DNA from: Candidatus Kryptoniota bacterium
Lineage (GTDB): Bacteria; Bacteroidota; Ignavibacteria; Kryptoniales; Kryptoniaceae
Reading direction: 5' to 3'
Assembly: GCA_938074445.1 (NCBI GenBank)
Contig: CALJEK010000005.1
Coordinates: forward strand, 1 to 64,000
DNA: 64,000 nt
Numbering within the stretch: the first letter of the stretch is position 1; each line of letters opens with the position of its first letter. A model generated the notes under the pieces. It ran no database searches, was not told the DNA's origin, and worked only from the letters and a program-made list of their open reading frames with translations. Of this stretch, positions 53,083-61,553 are shown one piece after another. The position numbers were made by a program, and so were the translations under genes.

Positions 53083-53601
53083 TTACCTTATTTGTAAAAG
53101 TTTGTTCAATACCTTTTGAGTTAAATCATACTTTTCATTCGCATAAAGCAATAAAATCTCTCCACTTTTATCGAAAACAAAATCGTAGCCTTCCTCAAGC
53201 GCAACTTCTTTTATCGCTTTAAAAATTTTATCCTGAATCGGTCTAATGATTTCAGCCTGTCTCCGATAAAGTTCCCCATCTGGACCAAATTTCTGCATCT
53301 GAAAATCTGCAATTTTTTTATCAAGCTCCGTCAATTCCCTTTCCATCTGAGCCCTCGCTTCATCAGTTAAAATAAGTTTTCTTTTTTCGTATTCATCATA
53401 TTTCGTTTTCCATTCGTCTCTCATCCTCTGAAGCTCTCCCTGCCATTGCTTAATAAGGTCATCGATCCTTCGCTGTGCCTCTTGTGCTTCAGGAAGCTGC
53501 TTCATTATCGTCTCCGAATCAATATAGCCGATTTTAGACTGAGGGAATAAAAACCCAACAAAAACTAAAGATAAAAACAGAGCCTTTGAAAATATTTTCA
53601 T
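53083..53601 (-). CDS. OmpH/Skp-family periplasmic chaperone (second copy)
   Basis: 172 aa. Signal peptide (1-20), conserved SKIGYIDSETIMKQLPEAQEAQ, a long coiled tentacle (about 40-115), and LILTDEARAQMEREL in it. Skp-like chaperones escort outer-membrane proteins to BamA. It is adjacent to a paralogue and overlaps it by 4 nt, so the pair probably arose by tandem duplication. Confidence 0.9.
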   Translation of the reverse strand: MKIFSKALFLSLVFVGFLFPQSKIGYIDSETIMKQLPEAQEAQRRIDDLIKQWQGELQRMRDEWKTKYDEYEKRKLILTDEARAQMERELTELDKKIADFQMQKFGPDGELYRRQAEIIRPIQDKIFKAIKEVALEEGYDFVFDKSGEILLLYANEKYDLTQKVLNKLLQIR

Positions 53602-54134
53602 CTAGATTTTGCTCCCCTCGTTAATTTATCAAGAACTTTAAACGTAATATCAAACTGCTTGTCGGCATAAAGCAAGACTATATCCCCAGCTTTATCAAAA
53701 ACAAAGTTTAACTTCTCCTCTCTCGCCACATTTTCAATTGCATCGATAATTTTATCTCTCAACGGTTTTAATCTTTTTTCTCTTTCTTGCTCAAATTCAC
53801 CCTGCGGACCAAGTTTTTGATTCCTGTATTCAAAAATTTTCTGCTCAAGTTCTATAATCTCCCGTTGCATTTGTTCCTTAGCCTGCGGATTTAACATTGC
53901 TTCTTTCTTTTGATATTCCTCAACCTTGCTCTGATAGGTTTTAATCATTTGATCATATTCACTTTGATACTTCTGCAAAAGGTTGTCGAGCTCTCTTTGA
54001 ATTCTTTGAGCTTCGGGCAGCTGTTGTAAAATTACCTGCGAGTCGACATATCCAATTCTTACCCCTGTCTGTTGTGAATAAAGCGCCGTAATAAAAAGTA
54101 ACGTAGATAAAAACAAAAAGATGTTTTTCTTCAT
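53598..54134 (-). CDS. OmpH/Skp-family periplasmic chaperone (first copy)
   Basis: 178 aa from ATG 54134, set by GGAG and a signal peptide (KKNIFLFLSTLLFITALYS); the longer open frame upstream overlaps bamA and is not signal-peptide-like. VRIGYVDSQVILQQLPEAQ and the coiled middle mirror the second copy. It lies 31 nt after bamA, whose client proteins it would chaperone. Confidence 0.9.
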   Translation of the reverse strand: MKKNIFLFLSTLLFITALYSQQTGVRIGYVDSQVILQQLPEAQRIQRELDNLLQKYQSEYDQMIKTYQSKVEEYQKKEAMLNPQAKEQMQREIIELEQKIFEYRNQKLGPQGEFEQEREKRLKPLRDKIIDAIENVAREEKLNFVFDKAGDIVLLYADKQFDITFKVLDKLTRGAKSR

Positions 54135-54165
54135 CAGGATTCTCCATATTTTGTTTACGTTTAAA

Positions 54166-56532
54166 TTAAAAACCTCTTCCAAATTGAAAATGGAAACGCC
54201 ATCCGTCAGGTTTTCCATCTTTAGGATAAACATCATCAAATCCATATCCATAATCAAATCCAATTAAACCGATAGGCTGTATATATAGGCGCACACCAAA
54301 ACCAGCAGAGCGATTTAAATTAAATAAACTTACTTGTCTTGTCTTTGCCCAAGCATTGCCAGCTTCAGCAAACAACAACAAATATATCGGTATCGGATTC
54401 ATAGTTAAACCAAAACGAAGCTCGGTGGTGTACTTCATCAAAACTTTTCCCTGAGGGACGCGATTCGATGTAACCGCGATTGACATATCTTCATAACCAC
54501 GAAGTGGGGTCACCGCAATATAACCAAGCCCTGTCCCGCCCATTGAAAATAACTCGATCGGCGGAATAAACGAATCACGGCGAAAACCATCAACATAACC
54601 CCAATCAAATGAATTATACCAAACCAACTTCTCCCAATTAAAAACTCTGCTAAACCACTCGGAACTTAAATAAACCTTAAAGTAGTCAGTGCTTCCTGGA
54701 AAAATAGGTCCACCGGAGATCTCCGCCGAAAGCGAAACATTTGAACCAATGGTCGGGAAAATAGGATTGTCAACACTATTTCTCGTTATGATCTGAGTCA
54801 AACTGAATTGACTCCATTTGCCTTCCCTATAATACCCACTCGTTCCCGACACATCATAAATTTGAAACTTAAAAATGTAATCAATCCTGAAATAGTCATC
54901 TGGCCATCTCAATCTTCTCCCCAAACTCACAGAACCTCCAGTTTGCCTCAACTCATAACCAAAAGCATACCTTGTGTCGACAATGTTAAAACCAATTGAG
55001 GTTGGCGTGTCCATAAACCACGGCTCCCTAAAGCCCAAACTAAAGGTTCTATAATCATATCTACCGAAAACCCACTCAAATTTAAGCATCTGTCCATCTC
55101 CGCCACGCCATGGCTCCGAAATTGAAAAATTGTTGAACGTCACACCAATGCTACCAATCAACCCAAAACTGCTGTAACCCACCGAGGCGTTAAAGGTGTC
55201 ACTTGACTTCTCTTCAACTTCGTAAGTTAAATCCACCGTCGAGTCGCTCACCATTCTGTAATCAGGTTTGAGTTTTTCAGGATTAAAGTAGTTCAAAACA
55301 GCAAGATTTCTTATACTTCTTACAATATCGCTTCTGCTGAAATACTTTCCAGGAACAGTGTAAAGTTCACGCCTTATCACCTTATCTTTCGTCTTGGTAT
55401 TCCCTTTAATGTCAACCCTTCTTATCCTAAACTGCTTACCTTCAAAAACATGAATCACAACATCAATGACATCCTCGCCAACCTTAATTTCTTCCGGCTG
55501 CATATTCATCGTGAGATATCCGTTATCAAGATAAAGCGAAGCGACATCCGTTTGTTGTTCGTTCCCATACAAGTTTTTCTCAAACTTCTCGCGATTATAA
55601 ATATCACCGCTTTTGAAATCAAGTCGCTCGCTTAAAACTTTATCATTAAAAACTGTGTTGCCCTCCCATGTGATATTTCGAATTCTATACTGCGGTCCCT
55701 CAAATAAAATTATCTTCACATAAAGATTTTCCCCTTTTTCATCAACATACACAGAATCATCAAGTATTGTCGCATCCTTAAATCCTTTTTTGCGATAATA
55801 TTCAATTATCTTCTTTTTGTCCTCCTCATATTTTTTTCTGTCAAATTTTGCAGTCCGCCAAAACATCCACCATTTCTTTTCCTTCGTATCTTTCATCGCT
55901 CCCTTCAAATCGCCATCTTTAACTTTTACATTTCCCTCAAAGATAATTTTCCTAATTGAAATTTTTCTGCCTTCTGTTATCTTAACTTTTAAATTCGCCC
56001 TTCCCTCCTTCGTTGGAATAATATCAAACTTTACATCCGCCAAAAAATACCCCTTCTCTTCATATGCCTTTTTTATTTCATTAGCAATTGAAGTTAACCT
56101 GTTTTCAGCAATTACCTGTCCACGAACGAGATTGACCTTGTTTTTTATATCCTTTACAGAAATTGCCTTAGCTCCCTCAACTATTATATCATCAAGACGT
56201 GGATATTCCTCAACCCGAATTAAAAGATAAACACCATCACCAATTTGATTTTCAATTTCAATGCTAACCTTTTTAAAAACCCTCAAAGCCCAAAGCTGCT
56301 TGATAGCGTTCCTAATTTTATCGCCAGATATTAAAATATCCCCGACCCTCGTAAAGCTAATCTCATCTCCAACCTTCAATCCTGAATTAGCAATTATAGC
56401 GGAAGATTGAACAACTGTATTCCCCTCAACTGAAATCCCAAGAATTTTATAAACTTCCTGCCGTTGAGAAAACAAACTCAAAGCTGAAAACAGAGTTAAA
56501 AAAACATAACTTAAAAATCTACGCATCACCAT
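54166..56532 (-). CDS. bamA: Outer-membrane assembly factor BamA
   Basis: 788 aa. Signal peptide, then about five POTRA repeats (about 25-420; e.g. VYKILGISVEGNTVVQSSAI and FRIRRVDIKGNTKTKDKVIR) and a 16-strand barrel with GGTGLGYIAVTPLRGYEDM and a C-terminal FGRGF strand. It inserts barrel proteins into the outer membrane. Its start overlaps the uppS end by 14 nt; Met3 (MRRFLSYVF) is an alternative start. Confidence 0.96.
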   Translation of the reverse strand: MVMRRFLSYVFLTLFSALSLFSQRQEVYKILGISVEGNTVVQSSAIIANSGLKVGDEISFTRVGDILISGDKIRNAIKQLWALRVFKKVSIEIENQIGDGVYLLIRVEEYPRLDDIIVEGAKAISVKDIKNKVNLVRGQVIAENRLTSIANEIKKAYEEKGYFLADVKFDIIPTKEGRANLKVKITEGRKISIRKIIFEGNVKVKDGDLKGAMKDTKEKKWWMFWRTAKFDRKKYEEDKKKIIEYYRKKGFKDATILDDSVYVDEKGENLYVKIILFEGPQYRIRNITWEGNTVFNDKVLSERLDFKSGDIYNREKFEKNLYGNEQQTDVASLYLDNGYLTMNMQPEEIKVGEDVIDVVIHVFEGKQFRIRRVDIKGNTKTKDKVIRRELYTVPGKYFSRSDIVRSIRNLAVLNYFNPEKLKPDYRMVSDSTVDLTYEVEEKSSDTFNASVGYSSFGLIGSIGVTFNNFSISEPWRGGDGQMLKFEWVFGRYDYRTFSLGFREPWFMDTPTSIGFNIVDTRYAFGYELRQTGGSVSLGRRLRWPDDYFRIDYIFKFQIYDVSGTSGYYREGKWSQFSLTQIITRNSVDNPIFPTIGSNVSLSAEISGGPIFPGSTDYFKVYLSSEWFSRVFNWEKLVWYNSFDWGYVDGFRRDSFIPPIELFSMGGTGLGYIAVTPLRGYEDMSIAVTSNRVPQGKVLMKYTTELRFGLTMNPIPIYLLLFAEAGNAWAKTRQVSLFNLNRSAGFGVRLYIQPIGLIGFDYGYGFDDVYPKDGKPDGWRFHFQFGRGF

Positions 56533-57373
56533 TAAAACTTTTCTTTTTTATTTGCTCACTTGTCATCCCAAACCTTCTTTCTCTCCTCTGATAATCTTTT
56601 ATCGCTTCATACAAATGTTTCCTTCTGAAATCTGGCCAAAGACAATCACAAATATAAAGTTCTGTATAAGCAATTTGCCAGAGCAAGAAGTTGCTTATTC
56701 TATATTCACCACTCGTTCGTATAAGCAAATCAGGTTCTGGCATACCCGCAGTCTTTAAATAATTTGAAAAAAGCCTGTCGTCAATCTCATTAATTTTAAC
56801 CTTGCCTTCTTTCACATCCTTTGCTATACCCTTAACCGCTTCGATAATTTCCCATCTGCCACTGTAGCTTATAGCGAGATTCAAAACCATTCGTTTATTA
56901 TTTTTTGTCTTTTCGATCGCATCCTTAAGTTCTCGTTGAACTTCAGCAGGCAAGCTTTCAATATCACCAATTGCTACAAGCTTTATATCGTTTTTCTGGA
57001 GTTTATCGACCTCTGTTCGCAAAGCTTTGATAAGAAGCTTCATTAAAGTATCAACTTCATATTTAGGTCTTTTCCAGTTTTCAGTTGAAAAAGCAAACAA
57101 GGTTAAATATTTCACTCCAAGTTGCGCACATGCTTCGACGACGTCCCGAACTGATTTAATTCCCTCTCTATGTCCGGCGACCCTCGGCAATCCTCTTCTT
57201 TTAGCCCATCGTCCGTTGCCATCCATTATTATCGCGATATGCTTGGGAATTTCGCCCCTCGCCTTTAATTCCTCTTGGATTTTTCTGTCGCGATAACTCT
57301 TAACACTTATTTTTGATGATGAGACACCGTCATCCACTTCGTCGATTCCTTCGTTTTTCTTGAAAAAATTCAA
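56519..57373 (-). CDS. uppS: Isoprenyl transferase (undecaprenyl diphosphate synthase)
   Basis: 284 aa. HIAIIMDGNGRWAKRRGLPRVAGH with catalytic Asp51, LFAFSTENWKRP, and C-terminal PEPDLLIRTSGEYRISNFLLWQIAYTE are diagnostic. It builds the lipid carrier for wall and LPS synthesis. The start is TTG 57373 with GAGGAC upstream; the first ~35 residues extend beyond the usual protein. The promoter is at 57411-57439. First gene of the envelope run. Confidence 0.95.
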   Translation of the reverse strand: MNFFKKNEGIDEVDDGVSSSKISVKSYRDRKIQEELKARGEIPKHIAIIMDGNGRWAKRRGLPRVAGHREGIKSVRDVVEACAQLGVKYLTLFAFSTENWKRPKYEVDTLMKLLIKALRTEVDKLQKNDIKLVAIGDIESLPAEVQRELKDAIEKTKNNKRMVLNLAISYSGRWEIIEAVKGIAKDVKEGKVKINEIDDRLFSNYLKTAGMPEPDLLIRTSGEYRISNFLLWQIAYTELYICDCLWPDFRRKHLYEAIKDYQRRERRFGMTSEQIKKKSFNGDA

Positions 57374-57410
57374 ATCGAAAAGTCCTCTATTTTCAAAATT
57401 TCTAAGTCAA

Positions 57411-57439
57411 AATTTAACCTTTTAAACTTAAAAAATCAA
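57411..57439 (-). promoter_or_regulatory. Candidate promoter of the uppS-bamA-lpx operon
   Basis: Minus strand TTGATT (57434-57439), 17-base spacer, TAAATT (57411-57416), about 38 nt before the TTG start. Confidence 0.5.
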
Positions 57440-57472
57440 TTTAGGAAAAATCCCCCACGACCTGGGCGTTAT

Positions 57473-57501
57473 TTGACTTTAATCAGAGCAAAAATTAATT
57501 T
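57473..57501 (+). promoter_or_regulatory. Candidate promoter of the ArsA-like gene
   Basis: TTGACT (57473-57478), 17-base spacer, TAATTT (57496-57501). It predicts a start near 57508, so translation should begin at ATG 57529, not at the upstream TTG 57505. Confidence 0.5.
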
Positions 57502-57528
57502 AAATTGAAAATTAAAAACCTATCAACG

Positions 57529-58698
57529 ATGCGCGTCATAATTTACACAGGCAAAGGAGGCGTTGGCAAAACCACTGTATCAGCAGCAACAGGAGCTTTA
57601 TGCGCCGAACTTGGATATAAAACTATCGTGGTCAGCACCGACCCCGCTCACAGCTTAAGTGACTCGTTTGGGAAAAAAATTGGCAAAAACCCCATTAAAA
57701 TAACCGAACGACTTTGGGCGCAGGAAATTGATGTAAACGAAGAATTGCGAATCAATTGGGATAAAATTCAAGGCTTCATTGTCAAATTTCTGTCATACCA
57801 AGGATTTGACAAATTCATAGCCGAGGAATTTGCGATATTCCCTGGGCTTGAAGAACTTTTCAGCTTACTCAAAATAAACGAATACTACGAGAACGAAAGT
57901 TATGATGTGATAATCGCCGACTGCGCCCCAACGGCGAACACAATTAGAATGTTAAGCTTCCCCGATATCGTAAGTTGGTATATGGAAAAATTTTTCCCCC
58001 TTGAAAGAAAACTTGTGAAGACAATAAAGCCTGTAGCTGAAAAAGTCGTCAAATTCCCTCTCCCATCTGACGATGTTTACGCACAAGTGGAAGAACTCTA
58101 TAAAAAAATTGAATACACAAAGAAAATTTTAACGAATCCTAAAATATCATCCGTACGCATCGTTGTTAACGCCGAAAAAATGGTCATAAAAGAATCACAA
58201 AGAGCATACACCTATCTTAACCTTTTTGAATTTCCGGTTGACCTTATAATAGTTAACAAAGTTTTCCCAGATGAAATTAGCGATAAACACTTTAAAAAAT
58301 GGAAATTCACGCAGACGAAACATATTGATACCTTAAAAGAAGTCTTCGACCCGATTCCAATCAAGATCTCATTCCTGCATGATGATGAAATTACTGGCTT
58401 AAACAAACTTCTAAAATTTGCCCAAAATCTGTTTAAAGACGAAGACCCAACCCAAATTTATTACTACGACAAGCCAATGCAAATTGAAGAGAAAAGCGGT
58501 AAATATTTTCTAAAGTTAAAGATGCCAACTTTCACAAAAAAAGAAATAAACATTTGGGTTAAAAATGGTGAGTTGATAATTGAATTACCAAGTTTCAGAA
58601 GAAACATATTTTTGCCTTATACACTCGCCACATCAAAAATTAAAGAGGCAAGTTTAAGTGACGGCGTTTTAACAATTGAATTTGAAAAAACAAAATGA
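57529..58698 (+). CDS. ArsA-family (Get3-like) ATPase with C-terminal HSP20-like domain
   Basis: 389 aa from ATG 57529. The deviant Walker A YTGKGGVGKTT is within the first 20 residues, followed by VVSTDPAHSLSDSFG and DCAPTANTIRMLSFPD (switch regions). The last ~75 residues (KYFLKLKMPTFTKKEINIWV... LTIEFEKTK) form an alpha-crystallin-like beta domain, the ArsA_HSP20 arrangement typical of Chlorobi-type proteins. Arsenic resistance is not implied: no arsenite-transporter gene is present; targeting of hydrophobic proteins is an alternative role. It lies 9 nt before the 78-aa gene. Confidence 0.88.
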   Translation: MRVIIYTGKGGVGKTTVSAATGALCAELGYKTIVVSTDPAHSLSDSFGKKIGKNPIKITERLWAQEIDVNEELRINWDKIQGFIVKFLSYQGFDKFIAEEFAIFPGLEELFSLLKINEYYENESYDVIIADCAPTANTIRMLSFPDIVSWYMEKFFPLERKLVKTIKPVAEKVVKFPLPSDDVYAQVEELYKKIEYTKKILTNPKISSVRIVVNAEKMVIKESQRAYTYLNLFEFPVDLIIVNKVFPDEISDKHFKKWKFTQTKHIDTLKEVFDPIPIKISFLHDDEITGLNKLLKFAQNLFKDEDPTQIYYYDKPMQIEEKSGKYFLKLKMPTFTKKEINIWVKNGELIIELPSFRRNIFLPYTLATSKIKEASLSDGVLTIEFEKTK

Positions 58699-58707
58699 GG
58701 TTAAGCC

Positions 58708-58944
58708 ATGCCAGAGGAGAAAGAAAAACAGATGCCAAAATATTATATCCCTTTGCCGGATTTTCAGGCTCTTTTCAAGTCTCTTCCGCCAGAGCTGGAT
58801 GAAGCAAAGAAACATTTCATTCAAGTAAATAAGGAAATTTTACTTACGATAAGATCAGTGATAGACGCAGGAATCGCGATCGCCGATAAACTCCTTGAAG
58901 AGAAACCAAAACCAGAAACAGCAAAGAAGGTAAAAGTTAAATAA
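58708..58944 (+). CDS. 78-aa hypothetical protein co-transcribed with the ArsA-like gene
   Basis: Ribosome site GAGG 8 nt before ATG 58708. Charged ends (MPEEKEKQMPKYY..., KPKPETAKKVKVK) flank an amphipathic helical middle (LPPELDEAKKHFIQVNKEILLTIRSV). No family recognised. Its position directly behind arsA suggests a small partner of that ATPase, which is inference only. Confidence 0.62.
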   Translation: MPEEKEKQMPKYYIPLPDFQALFKSLPPELDEAKKHFIQVNKEILLTIRSVIDAGIAIADKLLEEKPKPETAKKVKVK

Positions 58945-59739
58945 TTATCTCTGTGGGACCTCAAAGCTAAACGACGTCCAAAAACTTTCCCAGTTTACAT
59001 CATCGCAATTTTCACACTCGCGTAGATGCACAAGGCGAACGAGGTGAAAGCCTAAATTTTTAATTTTAAATTTTGCTATTCCGTTTTTATTTGTCCTTAC
59101 TTTCTGCTCAAAAACACTATCTCGATCTACGCTATAAAGCGTTACAACTTTATTCACAAGCGGTTTACCTTCAAACAAAACTTGAACCTCAAGCTTATCC
59201 CCAACTTTGAGAAGATATGGATTTTGCAAAAGCACTATCTCAAGCCGTTGTCCCACAACCTTTTTATAAATTTCCCCATCAACCTTATCCCCCGACAAAA
59301 TGAGCGATTTTATATACCTGCGGTATCTTTCTTTTTGAACTTTGCCTCTCAACTTTGATCTAATGTCGGTTATCCCCTCGTGCTTCAAATACTCATTAAA
59401 CTCTTCAAGGCTTAACTCAATGTAAGCCCATCCCCTTTCCATAACAATTAAGCCAAGCCCATCAAAATCAATTATTCTTCTCAGAAGCGGAATTGATTTG
59501 TCCTGTGTTTCAGGTAACAAATCTAAAACGCCATCACTTTTCAGCAATTCAAATTTTTCGGTCATCTGCATCTGAAACTCTCGTTCAATCTCAACCTTGA
59601 GTTTATCACCGACATAAAGATGTAATATCAACGTGTCCCCTTTTGATAGGATAAACTTTTGTGGGCGAAGCCAATAATCATGAGCGTAGATAAAATTAAA
59701 AATGAACAAAAAAACCAAAACTTTTCTCATTGCTTCCAT
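58945..59739 (-). CDS. DUF4198-domain secreted protein
   Basis: 264 aa. The signal peptide ends at IYA, leaving HDYWLRPQKFILSKGDTLILHL, the DUF4198 hallmark with N-terminal His. The rest is beta-rich, with a Ig-like block (GDKLEVQVLFEGKPLVNKVVTLYS) and a CENC motif near the C-terminus. DUF4198 proteins are associated with metal uptake in some bacteria, which is a weak hint here. ATG 59739 or Met4 (59730) could start it. It begins one base after the preceding stop. Confidence 0.75.
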   Translation of the reverse strand: MEAMRKVLVFLFIFNFIYAHDYWLRPQKFILSKGDTLILHLYVGDKLKVEIEREFQMQMTEKFELLKSDGVLDLLPETQDKSIPLLRRIIDFDGLGLIVMERGWAYIELSLEEFNEYLKHEGITDIRSKLRGKVQKERYRRYIKSLILSGDKVDGEIYKKVVGQRLEIVLLQNPYLLKVGDKLEVQVLFEGKPLVNKVVTLYSVDRDSVFEQKVRTNKNGIAKFKIKNLGFHLVRLVHLRECENCDDVNWESFWTSFSFEVPQR

Positions 59740-60522
59740 CTATGAACTTTCTTTTAAAAATATAATTGACCTTGCCTTTTTGTTTAAATCAAAACCAATG
59801 AAATCATCACCTTCAAAATCATAGGGGTTACCATAGCCAAGCCAATTCCAATCGTGAAGTATCTCGAGTTTATCTTTATTTGTAAGCGAGTTATAATTTG
59901 GTATGACGTTCTTCAATCTTGGATAATTTTCGTATTTAACAGGATCAACTATTGAGAAAACCTTTTTATATCTTCTCATCTCGCCCCATTTTTCATCGGA
60001 AGTTCTTTCGGTTTTATAAACATAAACTTCGCCAATTTTTATTTTAATGAATCCACTTTTTATAAATTCCCCCTCATCGTAAACGGATATTTCAGCGCCC
60101 GTTGCGATAAGCGAAGCCTTGAGAAGAAATTCACACAGAAGATATGCGTTAAACTCATTCCCACCTATTCTCGTTATACCACTTGCTATTGAATTATCAA
60201 TATAACCTCCTCGTTTAAGGACGATCAAACCCTCTTTCTCAAGCCTCTCAAGCGCTTCAACTTCATTCATTCCAGATGACAAGAGCATTTCAAATTTTTT
60301 AGCGATCACATTTTTCACCGGCTCCTTTTCCCCAGCCCACATCATAAGCTCGATATTTTCCCAATTCGGGAAAACAGCAAATCTTTTAAAATTTATCTTT
60401 CCAGCAGTCCAAACAAATTCTGAATTATACCACCTCTGTAACTTCATTATCTCACTCCACTCTTCATCGCTTAAAAAATTTTTTCCGTTATCCTCTATCC
60501 AATAATTTATTCTCCTCGCCAT
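59740..60522 (-). CDS. Hypothetical protein between ribE and the DUF4198 gene
   Basis: 260 aa, not recognised. No signal peptide or membrane helix. It mixes short helices (NVIAKKFEMLLSSGMNEVEALERLEKEG) and strands with many aromatic residues (MKLQRWYNSEFVWTAGKINFKRFAVF, HDWNWLGYG). It overlaps ribE by 16 nt and abuts the DUF4198 gene, so the three are almost certainly one transcript. Confidence 0.6.
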   Translation of the reverse strand: MARRINYWIEDNGKNFLSDEEWSEIMKLQRWYNSEFVWTAGKINFKRFAVFPNWENIELMMWAGEKEPVKNVIAKKFEMLLSSGMNEVEALERLEKEGLIVLKRGGYIDNSIASGITRIGGNEFNAYLLCEFLLKASLIATGAEISVYDEGEFIKSGFIKIKIGEVYVYKTERTSDEKWGEMRRYKKVFSIVDPVKYENYPRLKNVIPNYNSLTNKDKLEILHDWNWLGYGNPYDFEGDDFIGFDLNKKARSIIFLKESS

Positions 60523-61121
60523 AACTTTCTCCCGATTGTTTTGATAAATCTTTCAACATATTTACCCAAAAAATCAAATTCAAGGTTAACTTTATCTCCA
60601 ACTTTTCTGAATTTAAGGTTGGTGTTCTCCCAAGTAAATGGAATTATTGATACCCTAAATCTATTCCCATCAAGTTCCGCAACCGTTAAACTTATTCCGT
60701 CAACCGCAATTGAGCCTTCAGGTATAATATACTTTTCAAACTCCCTGGGGAACTCTATTTCGAAAATCCAACTATTTTTAAGTTTTTTTATACTTTTAAT
60801 CGTTCCCGTCGAATCAACATGACCAAGGACAATATGCCCGCCAAGTCGTTCGTCAAGCTTGAGGGAAAGCTCAAGATTCACAAAATCCCCGTTTTTTAAA
60901 CTCCCGAGAGTCGTCTTTTTTATTGTTTCTTCAACGGCTTCAACTTTAAAACAATCAGCTAACTTTTCAAAAACGGTCAAACAGACTCCGTTTACTGCAA
61001 CGCTATCGCCGATTTTTATCTCGTTAATTAATTTATTTGATTTTACTGTTAAAATTCTTGCCCTCCCCCGTTGCGCAACTGCGCTAATTTTTCCAACCTC
61101 TTCGATCAATCCTGTAAACAT
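60507..61121 (-). CDS. ribE: Riboflavin synthase (alpha chain)
   Basis: 204 aa from ATG 61121, giving the canonical MFTGLIEEVGKI start; the frame's TTG 61151 would add ten residues. Two lumazine-binding repeats with GDSVAVNGVCLTV and GSIAVDGISLTVAEL. It dismutates dimethyl-ribityllumazine to riboflavin. A weak TTGAAT/TATTTT pair (16-base spacer, 61150-61177) may be its promoter. No other rib gene is nearby. Confidence 0.93.
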   Translation of the reverse strand: MFTGLIEEVGKISAVAQRGRARILTVKSNKLINEIKIGDSVAVNGVCLTVFEKLADCFKVEAVEETIKKTTLGSLKNGDFVNLELSLKLDERLGGHIVLGHVDSTGTIKSIKKLKNSWIFEIEFPREFEKYIIPEGSIAVDGISLTVAELDGNRFRVSIIPFTWENTNLKFRKVGDKVNLEFDFLGKYVERFIKTIGRKLWRGE

Positions 61122-61205
61122 CTCCAAAACTAATTTATTTGACAAACTCAAAATAAGTTTAAATGGCGAAAATTCAAAATTTAACTTTTGCTTACCTTAA
61201 AACAC

Positions 61206-61234
61206 TTGACAAATGTTGCAATTTTTATTATATT
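61206..61234 (+). promoter_or_regulatory. Consensus promoter of the lipoprotein/LysM pair
   Basis: TTGACA (61206-61211), 17-base spacer, TATATT (61229-61234), about 23 nt before the ribosome site GGAGAG: one of the strongest promoters in the window. Confidence 0.75.
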
Positions 61235-61266
61235 ATAGTCAAACAAAACAAATTATGGAGAGTTCA

Positions 61267-61521
61267 ATGACAAAGAAAATCGTTTCATCTTTGTTAATTC
61301 TTTTGTTTGTCATTTTTTCCGCAGGTTGCACGAAATACGCAAAGGATGAAGAAATTCAACAATTAAATAGCCTGAAAGCAGAGGTAGAACAGCTCGAGAA
61401 GGAAATCAAAGCGAAAGAACAAGAAAAAGCATCACTTCAAAACGAGATTGCACAAAAAGATCAAAAACTCAAAGAACTACAGGCTGAAAAAGAAAAAGTC
61501 CAGCAACGCTTGAAAAAATAA
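61267..61521 (+). CDS. Small coiled-coil lipoprotein
   Basis: 84 aa from ATG 61267 (GGAGAG 4 nt upstream); the longer frame from 61213 includes promoter sequence. Signal peptide with lipobox FSAGC, then an almost continuous heptad helix (EEIQQLNSLKAEVEQLEKEI... to KVQQRLKK) rich in Glu, Lys and Gln. The shape resembles Lpp or other envelope spacer lipoproteins; no named family. It is followed 32 nt later by the LysM-like protein. Confidence 0.78.
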   Translation: MTKKIVSSLLILLFVIFSAGCTKYAKDEEIQQLNSLKAEVEQLEKEIKAKEQEKASLQNEIAQKDQKLKELQAEKEKVQQRLKK

Positions 61522-61553
61522 AAGAGTTTTAAACAAATAAATTGGAGGGTTCA

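Noticed and set aside
54135-54263. N-terminal extension of the first Skp-like protein
   Set aside because: It overlaps bamA, is not signal-peptide-like, and a good ribosome site plus signal peptide start at 54134.
57529-58698. Arsenic-resistance pump ATPase
   Set aside because: No arsenite channel, ArsR or ArsC gene is nearby and the HSP20-like tail suggests another role.
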